A stretch of DNA of 64,000 nt from positions 61,975 to 125,974 of the forward strand of contig JANQLO010000049.1 in the NCBI GenBank assembly GCA_028280505.1. Reading direction: 5' to 3'. The position numbers and the translations under genes were made by a program. The stretch's first letter is position 1, and every line of letters starts with the position of its first letter. The notes beneath the pieces are model-generated. The model saw nothing but the letters and a program-made list of their open reading frames with translations. It did not search any database and was not told where the DNA came from. This document shows, piece by piece, positions 53,657-62,469 of this stretch. This DNA comes from Chromatiales bacterium (lineage in GTDB: Bacteria; Pseudomonadota; Gammaproteobacteria; Chromatiales; Chromatiaceae).

Positions 53657-55618
53657 ATGGCAACTCCTAGCGACGAAATGAACGAAAAACTCACATGGCG
53701 CCGTTTCGAAGACGGTGAACACCAGTGGGACTCTTTTACCGACAAAATCTTCAACGAAGATACCTCGCACAAGTGCCCGACCTATGTGCATAAGACACCA
53801 CCTTGTCAGGGTAGTTGCCCGTCGGGTGAGGACATCCGTGGTTGGCTGGCTATCGTACGAGGCCAGGAGAAGCCCGCCGAAGGCATGGAAATGGGCGAGT
53901 ATGCTTTTCGTCGCTCGACCGACGCCAACCCCTTCCCGTCGATGATGGGTCGGGTTTGTCCCGCGCCTTGTCAGGACGGTTGTAACCGTAACGAGGTCGA
54001 GGACTTCGTCGGCATCAACGCCGTCGAGCAGTGGATCGGCGATAACGCATTGGCCAATGGCTACAAGTTCGACGTCGGTCCGGACACCGGTAAGAAGGTC
54101 GCCGTCATCGGTGGTGGTCCCGCCGGCATGGCGGCTGCCTACCAATTGCGTCGTAAAGGCCATGGCGTCGCGGTATTCGAATCCCAGCCGGAACTGGGCG
54201 GCATGATGCGGTATGGCATCCCGAACTATCGTATCCCGCGTGACAAACTGGCCGGTGAGATTCAACGCATTCTGGACATGGGCAATATCGACGTGCACAC
54301 CAGCACCCGCGTTGGTGAAGACGTCAAAGTCGAGGATCTGGAGAAAGATTACGATGCCATCCTTTGGGCCGTCGGCTGTTGGACCGGTCGCGGTCTGCCG
54401 GTACCCGGTTGGGAAGGCACCCCGAACTGTGTTTCCGGCGTCGCCTTCCTCAAGGCTTTCAACGAAGGTCGCATGAAGGTCACCGCGTCCAAAGTCGTCT
54501 GCGTGGGAGGTGGTGATACCTCGATCGACGTTGTCTCGGTGGCTCGCCGTCTGGGTCATATCGAACAGACCAATCCGACCGATCGTCCGGAGCTGGTGGT
54601 GCAGGACGGTTTCGTCGCCCACGATTCGGCGGTTACCGCTGCGGCTCAGGGTGCCGACGTCACGCTGACTTCCTTGTTCCCGAAAGAGAACATGACCGCT
54701 GCCGAACACGAAGTGCACGATGCCTTGCACGAAGGCGTGACCATTCTCGACGGCGTCATGCCGGTCGAAGTCATCATCGGTGACGACGGTCGTGCGACCG
54801 GTCTAAAGATCGCCAAGTGCCAGATGGAAGACGGTCGGCCGACCCCGGTCGAAGGTACCGAGCAGATTATCGAAGCCGATCTGGTGGTTTCCGCGATTGG
54901 TCAGGGTGGCGATCTCAGCGGCCTCGAGGCATTGGATAACGGTCGTGGATTGATCAACTCGGACAGTTTCTATCAGGTGCCGGATCGTGAGAAGCATTTC
55001 GTTGCCGGCGATATCATTCGCCCGCACTTGTTGACTACCGCAATCGGCCAGGCATCGATCGCCTCGGACTCGATTCACGAGTACCTGAGCAACAAGGCGC
55101 ACAAGAAGCGTCCCAAGGTCGACGTGCATCATTTCAACCTGGACGCCAAGCTCGAGGAAGCCGGGCTTACCCCGGATGAATTCGAGGTCGCCGAGCGGGG
55201 TGATCTACGCGGCACCTCCGATGGCAAATGGGCGGTGCACAATTACGAAGATCGTTCGTTCGCCGAGGTGATCCCGCACGACGAGTTGTTCCTGGGTCAT
55301 TTCGAGTTCACGCCGCGTATCGCGCGTAAAGAAGAAGTTCCGTCGGCGGACGATGTCCTCGGCCACTTCCATGAGCGTCTGATTGGCCTCGAAGAGACCC
55401 AGGCGGTCGACGAGGCCAAGCGTTGTATGAGCTGCGGCATGTGCTTCGAGTGCGACAACTGCGTGATCTTCTGTCCGCAGGATGCGGTTTTCCGGGTCAA
55501 AAAGACCGAGTCGACCACCGGTCGCTATGTCGATACCGACTATGATCGCTGCATCGGCTGTCATATCTGTTCGGATGTCTGCCCGACCGGCTACATCAAG
55601 ATGGGACTGGGCGAGTAA
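53657..55618 (+). CDS. dsrL: DsrL, NAD(P)H:acceptor oxidoreductase
   Basis: 653 residues. An N-terminal iron-sulfur part with KTPPCQGSCPSGEDIRGW (about 47-64) and APCQDGCNRNEVEDF; FAD motif VAVIGGGPAGMAAAYQLRRK (about 148-167); NAD(P) motif VVCVGGGDTSIDVVSVARRL (about 277-296); and a C-terminal two-[4Fe-4S] ferredoxin with CMSCGMCFECDNCVIFCP (about 592-609) and CIGCHICSDVCP. The C-terminal ferredoxin makes it the DsrL-1 kind of sulfur oxidizers. It couples rDsrAB to NAD(P)+. AAGGAGAG precedes its ATG. Confidence 0.96.
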   Translation: MATPSDEMNEKLTWRRFEDGEHQWDSFTDKIFNEDTSHKCPTYVHKTPPCQGSCPSGEDIRGWLAIVRGQEKPAEGMEMGEYAFRRSTDANPFPSMMGRVCPAPCQDGCNRNEVEDFVGINAVEQWIGDNALANGYKFDVGPDTGKKVAVIGGGPAGMAAAYQLRRKGHGVAVFESQPELGGMMRYGIPNYRIPRDKLAGEIQRILDMGNIDVHTSTRVGEDVKVEDLEKDYDAILWAVGCWTGRGLPVPGWEGTPNCVSGVAFLKAFNEGRMKVTASKVVCVGGGDTSIDVVSVARRLGHIEQTNPTDRPELVVQDGFVAHDSAVTAAAQGADVTLTSLFPKENMTAAEHEVHDALHEGVTILDGVMPVEVIIGDDGRATGLKIAKCQMEDGRPTPVEGTEQIIEADLVVSAIGQGGDLSGLEALDNGRGLINSDSFYQVPDREKHFVAGDIIRPHLLTTAIGQASIASDSIHEYLSNKAHKKRPKVDVHHFNLDAKLEEAGLTPDEFEVAERGDLRGTSDGKWAVHNYEDRSFAEVIPHDELFLGHFEFTPRIARKEEVPSADDVLGHFHERLIGLEETQAVDEAKRCMSCGMCFECDNCVIFCPQDAVFRVKKTESTTGRYVDTDYDRCIGCHICSDVCPTGYIKMGLGE

Positions 55619-55639
55619 TTCAGCAGGGGCCTTATCGGC

Positions 55640-56017
55640 ATGAGAGTGAAGTTGAGTCTGCTGCTGACGATCTGCTTGGGCCTTCCCTTGGGCCCGGGTA
55701 GCGTACACGCGAGCGAAGAAGGGGTAGAGGGAACCGCAAAGGCGGACAAGCTCGATGCCTGTGTGGCGCCGACACCGTTCATGCGCCGCAATCACTTCGA
55801 ACTGATCCTGCATCAACGCGACGTCACGGTGCATCAGGGTATTCGTAAAACCGATAACAGTCTGTCCGGTTGTGTCGATTGCCATGTGCGCAAAGATGCC
55901 GCCGGCAACCATGTCGCGATCGATGCGCCGGGCGAGTTTTGTGCCGCGTGCCATGAGTACACCGGCGCAACCCTGGACTGCTTTACCTGTCATGCCACGA
56001 CGCCTGCGGGGAACTGA
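55640..56017 (+). CDS. dsrJ: DsrJ, periplasmic triheme cytochrome c
   Basis: 125 residues with an N-terminal signal peptide or anchor (LSLLLTICLGLPLGPGSVHA). Three CxxCH sites are present, GCVDCHVRKDA (about 76), FCAACHEYTGA (about 97) and CFTCHATTPA (about 114), as in other DsrJ proteins. It is the periplasmic subunit of DsrMKJOP. The dsrO start comes one base after its stop. Confidence 0.96.
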   Translation: MRVKLSLLLTICLGLPLGPGSVHASEEGVEGTAKADKLDACVAPTPFMRRNHFELILHQRDVTVHQGIRKTDNSLSGCVDCHVRKDAAGNHVAIDAPGEFCAACHEYTGATLDCFTCHATTPAGN

Positions 56018-56018
56018 G

Positions 56019-56777
56019 ATGAGTCAGCCGACCGATAAGCGACGCAGAACGTTCCTGGCCGGTGCGGCCGGCGCTACTGTGGCAACGGTGGCCCCGGGCA
56101 TGGTGCTACAGTCCATCGCGACCGCCAAGCCGCGTGATACCGCGGTAACCGATAAAGCGCGTTACGGCATGCTGATCGACACTACCAAGTGTGCCGACGG
56201 CTGTAACGACTGCGTCACAGCGTGCGAAAAAGAAAACGGTCTAGATCTGCTGAGCAAGCCCGAAGGGGCGAGCGATGAGCAATGGGATATGCAACGCCCG
56301 CGTTGGATTCGTACCGTTGGGTTACGCAACAATCTCACCGGTCGGGTCACCCGCCTGCCGATGATGTGTCAGCATTGCGAAAAGCCGCCGTGTGTCGATG
56401 TTTGCCCGACAGGCGCTTCTTTCCAACGTGCTGACGGTTTGGCGCTGGTCGACCGGCATACGTGCATCGGTTGCCGTTATTGCATGATGGCCTGCCCATA
56501 CAACGCGCGTTCGTTCATTCACGAGAGCATCGAGATCAAGTCGACTGCGGTACCGCGTGGCAAGGGCTGCGTCGAGAGTTGCACCCTGTGTGTTCATCGG
56601 CTCGATCAGGGTGGTACCACGACGGCCTGTCAGGATGCCTGTCCGCACAATGCCATCGTGTTCGGCGATCTCAACGATCCGAATAGCGAGGTCTCGAAGG
56701 CCATGGCGAAGCAGCCGACCGTACAGATCCGCGACGATCTGAACCTTAACACCGGCGTTCGCTATACCGACGTCTGA
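56019..56777 (+). CDS. dsrO: DsrO, periplasmic ferredoxin-like subunit
   Basis: 252 residues from ATG 56019, one base after the dsrJ stop. The twin-arginine signal is DKRRRTFLAGAAGA (about 6-19). Four iron-sulfur motifs follow: KCADGCNDCVTACEKE, MCQHCEKPPCVDVCPTG, CIGCRYCMMACPYNAR and CVESCTLCVHRLDQ with ACQDACPHNA. It mediates electron transfer between DsrJ and DsrP on the periplasmic side. A longer upstream frame overlapping dsrJ is not real. Confidence 0.95.
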   Translation: MSQPTDKRRRTFLAGAAGATVATVAPGMVLQSIATAKPRDTAVTDKARYGMLIDTTKCADGCNDCVTACEKENGLDLLSKPEGASDEQWDMQRPRWIRTVGLRNNLTGRVTRLPMMCQHCEKPPCVDVCPTGASFQRADGLALVDRHTCIGCRYCMMACPYNARSFIHESIEIKSTAVPRGKGCVESCTLCVHRLDQGGTTTACQDACPHNAIVFGDLNDPNSEVSKAMAKQPTVQIRDDLNLNTGVRYTDV

Positions 56778-56802
56778 TCCTTTACCGGAGATTTGCTCGG
56801 CA

Positions 56803-58023
56803 ATGAAAAAGATTCACTACCGCGAATGGGGTATCGAGGGCCCGCGTTATTGGGGGTTGCTCGCGGTATTGGCGGCGATCATCGCGGTCGCCGGGTTCGC
56901 GACCCTGCACATGGAGCATGAGGGTCACTGGGTGACCGGCATGAACAACCAGATCGTCTGGGGTACGCCGCATGTGTTCGCGATCTTTCTGATCATTGCT
57001 GCATCGGGCGCGCTGAACGTTGCATCCATTGCATCGGTGTTCGGGCAGCAGATGTACAAGCCGCTGGCGCGCCTGTCCGCCTTGATGGCGATCACCTTGC
57101 TCGTCGGCGGTCTGCTCGTGCTGGTACTCGATCTCGGGCAGCCGAGCCGCCTGATCGTCGCGATGACGACTTACAATTTCAAATCGATTTTTGCCTGGAA
57201 CATCTATCTGTATGTTGGTTTCATCGCGATTGTGGTGGTCTACCTGTTCACCATGATGGAACGTAAGGCAAACAAGTACACCCATGGCGTCGGCATATTC
57301 GCTTTTGTTTGGCGTCTCGCACTGACCACCGGTACCGGCTCGATCTTCGGCTTCTTGGTTGCTCGCCAGGGTTACGACGCAGCGATCATGGCGCCGATGT
57401 TCATCATCATGTCCTTCGCCTACGGCATGGCTCTATACCTGCTGGTATTGATGTTTACCTTCAATACCGACGAACGGCCGCTCGGCGATCATGTGTTGCG
57501 AAAGCTGAAGAATTTGCTGGGCGTCTTCGTCGCGGCAATCTTCTATTTCACCTTGGTTTATCATCTGACCAATCTCTACGGTACCGAGAATCACGCTTAC
57601 GAGGCCTTCATTCTGCGAGAGGGCGGTGTCTATACCTGGACCTTCTGGCTCGGCTGGGTATTGCTCGGCATGATCGTGCCGATGGGTATTCTGTTTCATC
57701 CGGGGCTGGGTATGCAGCGCGGTGCAATCACCATTGCGGCATTGCTGGTCGTATTCGGTGGGCTGGCGGCCTTGTATGTCATCGTAATTGGTGGCCAAGC
57801 CTTCCCATTGAATATGTTCCCGTCGCATACCATTATCGAGTCGGCCTATTATGACGGTGTCGACGGCATGGCCAGAGCTTACTCGCCCTCATTACCCGAG
57901 GTTCTACTCGGCATTGGCGGTGTGGCATTGGCGCTGATGGTGACTTTCATCGGGGTGCGGATCTTGAAGTTCCTGCCGGTCTCGCTGGCCGACGAGGTCG
58001 CCGATCCACATCATGCAAGCTGA
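56803..58023 (+). CDS. dsrP: DsrP, NrfD-like integral membrane subunit
   Basis: 406 residues with about ten transmembrane segments, for example YWGLLAVLAAIIAVAGFATL (about 16-35) and MAITLLVGGLLVLVLDLGQPS (about 92-112, the conserved D-x-G-x-P-x-R region of the NrfD family). It exchanges electrons with quinone and partners DsrO. Its stop is followed within 25 bases by a strong terminator-like hairpin, so dsrABEFHCMKLJOP may form one main transcript. Confidence 0.95.
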   Translation: MKKIHYREWGIEGPRYWGLLAVLAAIIAVAGFATLHMEHEGHWVTGMNNQIVWGTPHVFAIFLIIAASGALNVASIASVFGQQMYKPLARLSALMAITLLVGGLLVLVLDLGQPSRLIVAMTTYNFKSIFAWNIYLYVGFIAIVVVYLFTMMERKANKYTHGVGIFAFVWRLALTTGTGSIFGFLVARQGYDAAIMAPMFIIMSFAYGMALYLLVLMFTFNTDERPLGDHVLRKLKNLLGVFVAAIFYFTLVYHLTNLYGTENHAYEAFILREGGVYTWTFWLGWVLLGMIVPMGILFHPGLGMQRGAITIAALLVVFGGLAALYVIVIGGQAFPLNMFPSHTIIESAYYDGVDGMARAYSPSLPEVLLGIGGVALALMVTFIGVRILKFLPVSLADEVADPHHAS

Positions 58024-58046
58024 TGATCGATTTCTGATCTGACCGA

Positions 58047-58074
58047 ACGGGGCGACTTGGATCGCCCCGTTTTT
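58047..58074 (+). terminator. Rho-independent terminator between dsrP and dsrN
   Basis: ACGGGGCGA (58047-58055) and TCGCCCCGT (58062-58070) form a perfect nine-pair stem with a six-base loop, followed by TTTT-G-TTT. It lies inside the otherwise compact dsr operon, right before dsrN. Confidence 0.8.
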
Positions 58075-58084
58075 GTTTGTTTTC

Positions 58085-59473
58085 ATGGCACATTTTTACC
58101 TCTCAGCGGCGCACAAATCATCCGGCAAGACAACGCTCGGTATCGGACTTTGTGCGGCCCTGAGTACCGATGGCACCGTTGTACAACCGTTCAAGAAGGG
58201 ACCGGATTACATCGACCCGCTATGGTTGGCGCAGGCGGCGGGGCGTAATTGCTACAACCTCGACTTCTATACGATGCAACGGGTCGAGATCGATGATCTT
58301 TTCGCGACCAAGATGCAGGGCGCCGACATCGGGCTTATCGAGGGCAATAAAGGCTTGTACGACGGTCTCGCGCTGGACGGCAGCAACAGCAATGCGGCTT
58401 TGGCGGCACAACTCGATTCGCCCATTGTGCTGGTGCTCGATACCCAGGGTATGACACGGGGCATCGCGCCGCTGATTCTCGGTTACCAGGCGTTCGATCC
58501 GGCGATCCGGATCGTCGGCGTCATCCTGAACAAGGTTGGCGGCAGCCGGCACGAGGCCAAGCTTCGCGCGGTGATCGAGCATTACACCGATGTAAAGGTG
58601 CTTGGCGCGGTCCATCGTAATCCCGAGATGTCGATCGACGAACGCCACCTTGGATTGGTACCGAGCAACGAGTTGGGCGGCAGTCGGATGCAGATAGATC
58701 GCATGGGCGTATTGGTACGTGATCAGGTCGATTTGTCGGCGCTACGTGTGCTGGCCGAGGACGCGTCGCCACCCTCCGGTTTGCTTATGGGTGCTACGTC
58801 AATATTACCTGGTGACCGAGTACGGCTGGCCTATGCTTGTGATTCGGCCTTCGGTTTTTACTACGCCGGCGACCTCGAGGCATTGCGCGCGGCCGGTGCC
58901 GATTTGGTGCCGTTCAGTCCGCTTGGTGATCCGGAGATGCCGGCCTGTGACGGTCTCTTTCTCGGTGGTGGTTTCCCCGAAACGCATATGGATCAGTTGG
59001 AAAACAATGCATCGATGCGTCGTTCGATCGCCAACTTCATCGAACGCGACGGGCCTGTATACGCGGAATGTGGAGGGTTGATGTACCTGTGTAACAGCCT
59101 GACCTGGAATGAAAAGACGCGTAAGATGTGCGGCGTGCTGGAGGCTGACGTCGTCATGCATGCTAAACCCCAGGGGCGTGGCTACGTGCGATTACAGCAG
59201 ACGGCCGCCCATCCCTGGCCGTCGGACCAGGCGGCAGCAACGGTTTCGGCGCATGAGTTTCATTATTCGGCACTGGTCGACATGCCGGATGCATTGACGT
59301 TTGCGTATGACGTTGAGCGGGGTTTCGGCCTGGATGGGCAACGCGACGGTCTCGTGTACCGTAACCTCCTGGCCAGTTACGCGCATTTGCGTGATACACG
59401 GTCTCACCCTTGGGCGCGGCGTTTCGTCGACTTTGTTCGGGCGCGACGTGGTAGGGTTGCGCAGAACGGTTGA
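58085..59473 (+). CDS. dsrN: DsrN, siroheme amidating glutamine amidotransferase (CobB-like)
   Basis: 462 residues from ATG 58085 with no evident ribosome binding site, as the terminator stem and T run occupy the space. P-loop AAHKSSGKTTLGIGLCAAL (about 8-26), VVQPFKKGPDYIDPLWLAQA (about 31-50), and the C-terminal GATase domain with cysteine in VYAECGGLMYLCNSL (about 324-338) match cobyrinate a,c-diamide synthase-like enzymes. DsrN amidates siroheme for rDsrAB. Position in the operon confirms it. The lack of a binding site suggests weak translation or a start slightly upstream. Confidence 0.93.
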   Translation: MAHFYLSAAHKSSGKTTLGIGLCAALSTDGTVVQPFKKGPDYIDPLWLAQAAGRNCYNLDFYTMQRVEIDDLFATKMQGADIGLIEGNKGLYDGLALDGSNSNAALAAQLDSPIVLVLDTQGMTRGIAPLILGYQAFDPAIRIVGVILNKVGGSRHEAKLRAVIEHYTDVKVLGAVHRNPEMSIDERHLGLVPSNELGGSRMQIDRMGVLVRDQVDLSALRVLAEDASPPSGLLMGATSILPGDRVRLAYACDSAFGFYYAGDLEALRAAGADLVPFSPLGDPEMPACDGLFLGGGFPETHMDQLENNASMRRSIANFIERDGPVYAECGGLMYLCNSLTWNEKTRKMCGVLEADVVMHAKPQGRGYVRLQQTAAHPWPSDQAAATVSAHEFHYSALVDMPDALTFAYDVERGFGLDGQRDGLVYRNLLASYAHLRDTRSHPWARRFVDFVRARRGRVAQNG

Positions 59474-59597
59474 TGCGGGCATGGCTCGTCGTGATCATCG
59501 ATAGACGGGTCGGTGGTGTTTGGCGGATTCGATGTGTGAATCTACCGCTCGGGCCTTCTTGCATTGCGCAGACGGGCCGGAGCCGAGAGGAAAAAAT

Positions 59598-59912
59598 ATG
59601 TTTAAAGTGACGCCACAGGCAGCAGAGCAGGTTAAGGTCGCGGCGGAACAGGGGGGCACGGTTGGTATGCCGTTGCGGCTGGCTGCACAGCAACGACCGG
59701 ACGGTAGTATCGATTATCGTATGGGCTTCGATGAGGGCACCGAGGACGATATTCGTTTCAGTTCCGAAGGCGTACAAATCGTCATGGCGCCGGAGTATGT
59801 TCCGTTGCTCGACAGCGCGACACTGGATTTTGTAGAGATGGAGGCCGGTGAGCAGCAGTTCATTTTCCTCAATCCCAAGGACCCCACCTACGTCCCGCCA
59901 TCCGAGAATTAG
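59598..59912 (+). CDS. dsrR: DsrR, IscA-like protein without cysteines
   Basis: 104 residues from ATG 59598 with GAGAGGAAAA upstream. It has the A-type carrier fold start MFKVTPQAAEQVKVAAEQGG, MPLRLAAQQRPDGSIDYRMG and VIMAPEYVPLLDSATLDFVE-type order, but the three cluster-binding cysteines of IscA are absent, as in known DsrR. DsrR is thought to act in post-transcriptional control of dsr. Earlier in-frame codons overlap the spacer after dsrN and lack similarity. Confidence 0.93.
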   Translation: MFKVTPQAAEQVKVAAEQGGTVGMPLRLAAQQRPDGSIDYRMGFDEGTEDDIRFSSEGVQIVMAPEYVPLLDSATLDFVEMEAGEQQFIFLNPKDPTYVPPSEN

Positions 59913-59944
59913 CGCCACTCCGATTCCCGGTCTTTGATCCCGTA

Positions 59945-61060
59945 ATGGAACTGTCCCCGCAGGATACCTTGCGACTGAACGTACTGTTGGCGAACAAGCC
60001 GCAGGCGATTCGCATCAACGAATCCAGCATGACGGTATATGGTCTGTCCGCCGATGGCGAGGCGCAAATACAGCTCAATCCCACCGGGCGTGATGATCAA
60101 TACGTCAAGCGTGTCAAGGAACTGCTTTCCGGTCACGTGTTGGGTTCGCCCGGCGGTTATCCGGTGTACCTGCAGCGTTGGACCCGAATGGGCCAGATGC
60201 GTGACGACAGCCTGGAGCAATTGCTGTTGCTCGGCGAACCCGAGGCGGTGGTCGCCGCTGTGACCGCTCAGGGTTTGACCGACGAACTGGCGCGGCGCGC
60301 CTGGTGGGCGATGGAAGATGCCAACAATGCGCGCCACATGCTGGCGAAAGAGGCGGTGGTCAAAGGTGAAATGGGTTCCCTGTTGGCCTCCTATCTGGTT
60401 GAACACCTACCGTTCGAAACCGAACCGGAACAGCAGATCGAGACCGTGCGTTTGGTGTTGCAACGAGACCTCCTCGATGACGAAGAGATCGAGGGGCTTT
60501 GGCGCAAGGCACAGCGTAAACCGGCCTACTATGTCGGCTTTCTCGCTGCCAGGCCGGATGGTCTGCCGCGAGATACCCACGCACATCCTTTATACGCGAC
60601 GCATGCAACGGAACTGAAGGGCTTGGTCGGGCAGGGCAACGCACTGGCCGGTCTCCTTGAACGGGCGCTGAGCGGTGCCGGCCAAGCCTTTATCGAGACC
60701 GTATTGCGCGTATTCGAAAAGCCATCCAATCAGGAAGTCGTGAATCTGGCCTTGGATGTGATTGCCGCGTATCACGCCGCCGCGAGACCCGAAGGGCGGG
60801 TCGATGCAACCTGGGAACAACTCCGGGACGAGGCGTCGCAGTGGCTGGATACTGCGGCGGATGTCGAACCCTTGATTCGACTCGATGGCATCACACGCGA
60901 GCACCTTGCGACATTGCGGATGATGTCCGGACTCAGCTATGGCGTGGTCCGTCCGGTATTCGGCGACAGCACCGCGATCGGTAGCTTGATGCGCCGCAAG
61001 CTGCAGCCGGTGCTTCAACCCCTGCTTGCTCAATTAACGTGTCTGTTTGCACAAAAGTAA
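59945..61060 (+). CDS. dsrS: DsrS, dsr accessory protein
   Basis: 371 residues, cytoplasmic, mainly helical. It begins MELSPQDTLRLNVLLANKPQ with AIRINESSMTVYGLSADGEA next, and the C-terminus has YGVVRPVFGDSTAIGSLMRR. Its place after dsrR identifies it as DsrS, which in A. vinosum affects dsr expression, although it has no known domain. A 12-bp inverted repeat lies directly after its stop. Confidence 0.9.
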   Translation: MELSPQDTLRLNVLLANKPQAIRINESSMTVYGLSADGEAQIQLNPTGRDDQYVKRVKELLSGHVLGSPGGYPVYLQRWTRMGQMRDDSLEQLLLLGEPEAVVAAVTAQGLTDELARRAWWAMEDANNARHMLAKEAVVKGEMGSLLASYLVEHLPFETEPEQQIETVRLVLQRDLLDDEEIEGLWRKAQRKPAYYVGFLAARPDGLPRDTHAHPLYATHATELKGLVGQGNALAGLLERALSGAGQAFIETVLRVFEKPSNQEVVNLALDVIAAYHAAARPEGRVDATWEQLRDEASQWLDTAADVEPLIRLDGITREHLATLRMMSGLSYGVVRPVFGDSTAIGSLMRRKLQPVLQPLLAQLTCLFAQK

Positions 61061-61075
61061 GTGTAAGTACATGAT

Positions 61076-61105
61076 GTAAAAGAATAAAATAACTTATTCT
61101 TTTAC
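61076..61105. terminator. 12-bp perfect inverted repeat after dsrS
   Basis: GTAAAAGAATAA (61076-61087) and TTATTCTTTTAC (61094-61105) pair perfectly with an AATAAC loop. The T-rich right arm could end the dsr transcript, though an AT-only stem is weak; it may instead be an operator for the HTH gene beyond. Confidence 0.5.
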
Positions 61106-61171
61106 TCTGTTATTCCCCGGCTATACTTCGGAAGAGATACCCCATTCGGGATGTGTCGTCGCGGAGGAATC

Positions 61172-61612
61172 ATGGATCGTTTGTTAAGCCTGTCGCAGGC
61201 CGCTCGCATGGTCGGCGTGCCTCGTCGTCTATTGCAACAGCATATTCAGGAAGGTCGGATACATGCCTTCGAGGGCCACATCCGAATGTCGGAGCTACGC
61301 AAGGCCTATCCACAGGCCGATTCAGATCGTTCCGGTATGGTCGAGAAGGTTCAACGCATTCGCGAAGCGGCATTGTTCAAATCCATGCCCGACGGTCGCG
61401 TGAAGACAGAACAATTGACCACCGAACTGCAACGTGCCCGTGTAGAGCTCGCGCGCGTACAGGATGAACTCGACAGTTATCGTCACCTGGTCGCTGAAAC
61501 CGAAGAGCGCTTGCTGGAACTCCAGGAGCGCTGTGATACCCGCCAGGCAATGATGCTCGGTACGCTGGTCGGCTGGTTCATGAACCAGTTGAAGTTGCGC
61601 GAGGGTAAGTAA
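61172..61612 (+). CDS. HTH/coiled-coil protein of unknown role
   Basis: 146 residues from ATG 61172 behind GGAGG. The N-terminus LLSLSQAARMVGVPRRLLQQ and EGRIHAFEGHIRMSELRKAY (about 4-50) is a MerR-like helix-turn-helix of the sort that leads certain proteobacterial ferredoxin-like proteins. A coiled coil follows at about 87-125 (ELQRARVELARVQDELDSYR), and the end is MLGTLVGWFMNQLKL. It follows the dsr operon on the same strand after the inverted repeat. Regulation of dsr is possible but not shown. Confidence 0.7.
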   Translation: MDRLLSLSQAARMVGVPRRLLQQHIQEGRIHAFEGHIRMSELRKAYPQADSDRSGMVEKVQRIREAALFKSMPDGRVKTEQLTTELQRARVELARVQDELDSYRHLVAETEERLLELQERCDTRQAMMLGTLVGWFMNQLKLREGK

Positions 61613-61997
61613 TTCGTTATTTCTCGCCGGCTGTTTGGTTTGCCGGCTCAACAACCGGTTCTTTGTCATTAGGGCAGGCCTAGGCGGATCCGCCTTGGGT
61701 ATGCGCTTGTGCTATCGATGCCAAAAATGCGTCGGTGCATTGTCGGATCTCGCGTTCAAGTGAGAACGATCGCTTAATAACCATCCCGATAATAGTTAAT
61801 CAGCGGTGCGTTTTGACGCTAGGCCGAGTCGGTTTAGCTTCGTGACAAAATCCTGCAATAGTTTAATTTGTTTTATATCAAATGATTGTGATTATCATTT
61901 GTGTTTGTCTTCCTTTTTACGTAGATTAGCGCCCAAGTAGTCTCCCTGCCAATGCCTGGCTGCTGCGGGCAAGCAGGGCCTCACCAAAGGACTTGGC
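61613..61997. promoter_or_regulatory. AT-rich intergenic region before the small anchored protein
   Basis: About 385 bases without a gene. It contains GCCGGC (61627-61632) repeated inverted at 61642-61647, a palindrome AGGCGGATCCGCCT (61682-61695), and the Fur-box-like site reported separately. Its second half is clearly AT-rich. It should hold the promoter for the gene at 61998. Confidence 0.5.
61881..61899. promoter_or_regulatory. Fur-box-like site
   Basis: AATGATTGTGATTATCATT is close to the classic inverted GATAAT/ATTATC Fur box, with symmetrical AATGAT and ATCATT ends. It is about 100 bases before the start at 61998, a normal operator distance. Iron control of the small protein and SpvB-like gene would follow. 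Confidence 0.45.
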
Positions 61998-62423
61998 GTG
62001 AAAACCTCAAACTCGCTGTTTGCCGCCGCAGGTTTCGCGGCCATTGTCGGACTGGTTGTCTGGGCCTCATTTGCTCGGGAAAACATCTCTACTGAATCGG
62101 TCTTCGATACCCCAACCGCGGAAGCACCTGTCGAAGAATCTTTGGTTGCATCGGTTGCTGAGCAGGCCATACAGACCACTCAGTCAGACCCACTTGAACA
62201 TACCGTTCGCACGCTGAGTGAAGAGGTGACGGCCGTCGGTACGCCGCCACAGTCTGCCGAAGACGATCCGATCGCCAAGGCCGAACAAGCCATCGCCCGT
62301 GCCGATGCGGCATTGGCCGAAGCTGGCCTGTCGGTTGCCCCGGTGTCGCCACCGCTACCCGATACCGCCCATAGCGCGCGGCTCGACGTCCTCCAGGCCC
62401 GTCTGGATCAACTGCCGCGCTAA
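61998..62423 (+). CDS. Small membrane-anchored or exported hypothetical protein
   Basis: 141 residues. A hydrophobic N-terminal segment SLFAAAGFAAIVGLVVWASF (about 6-25) anchors or exports it. The rest is Ala/Glu/Pro-rich and low in complexity with a helical KAEQAIARADAALAEAG (about 93-109). No family recognised. It precedes the SpvB-like gene by about 45 bases, so the two are probably cotranscribed behind the Fur-box-like site. Confidence 0.6.
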   Translation: MKTSNSLFAAAGFAAIVGLVVWASFARENISTESVFDTPTAEAPVEESLVASVAEQAIQTTQSDPLEHTVRTLSEEVTAVGTPPQSAEDDPIAKAEQAIARADAALAEAGLSVAPVSPPLPDTAHSARLDVLQARLDQLPR

Positions 62424-62448
62424 GAAACCACACCTAACAAATAACAAA

Positions 62449-62461
62449 CCCCGTTACGGGG
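62449..62461 (+). promoter_or_regulatory. Hairpin covering the ribosome binding site of the SpvB-like gene
   Basis: CCCCG-TTA-CGGGG ends eight bases before the ATG at 62470. It occupies the place of the ribosome binding site, with only GGGGAAAG available after it. It could damp translation. Confidence 0.45.
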
Positions 62462-62469
62462 AAAGTGTC

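Noticed and set aside
53636..54730. Open frame of about 364 codons opposite dsrL
   Set aside because: Antisense shadow of dsrL with no recognisable protein features.
55872..56018. A longer N-terminus for DsrO reaching back over dsrJ
   Set aside because: It overlaps dsrJ in another frame and would bury the twin-arginine signal; the ATG at 56019 places the signal at the start.
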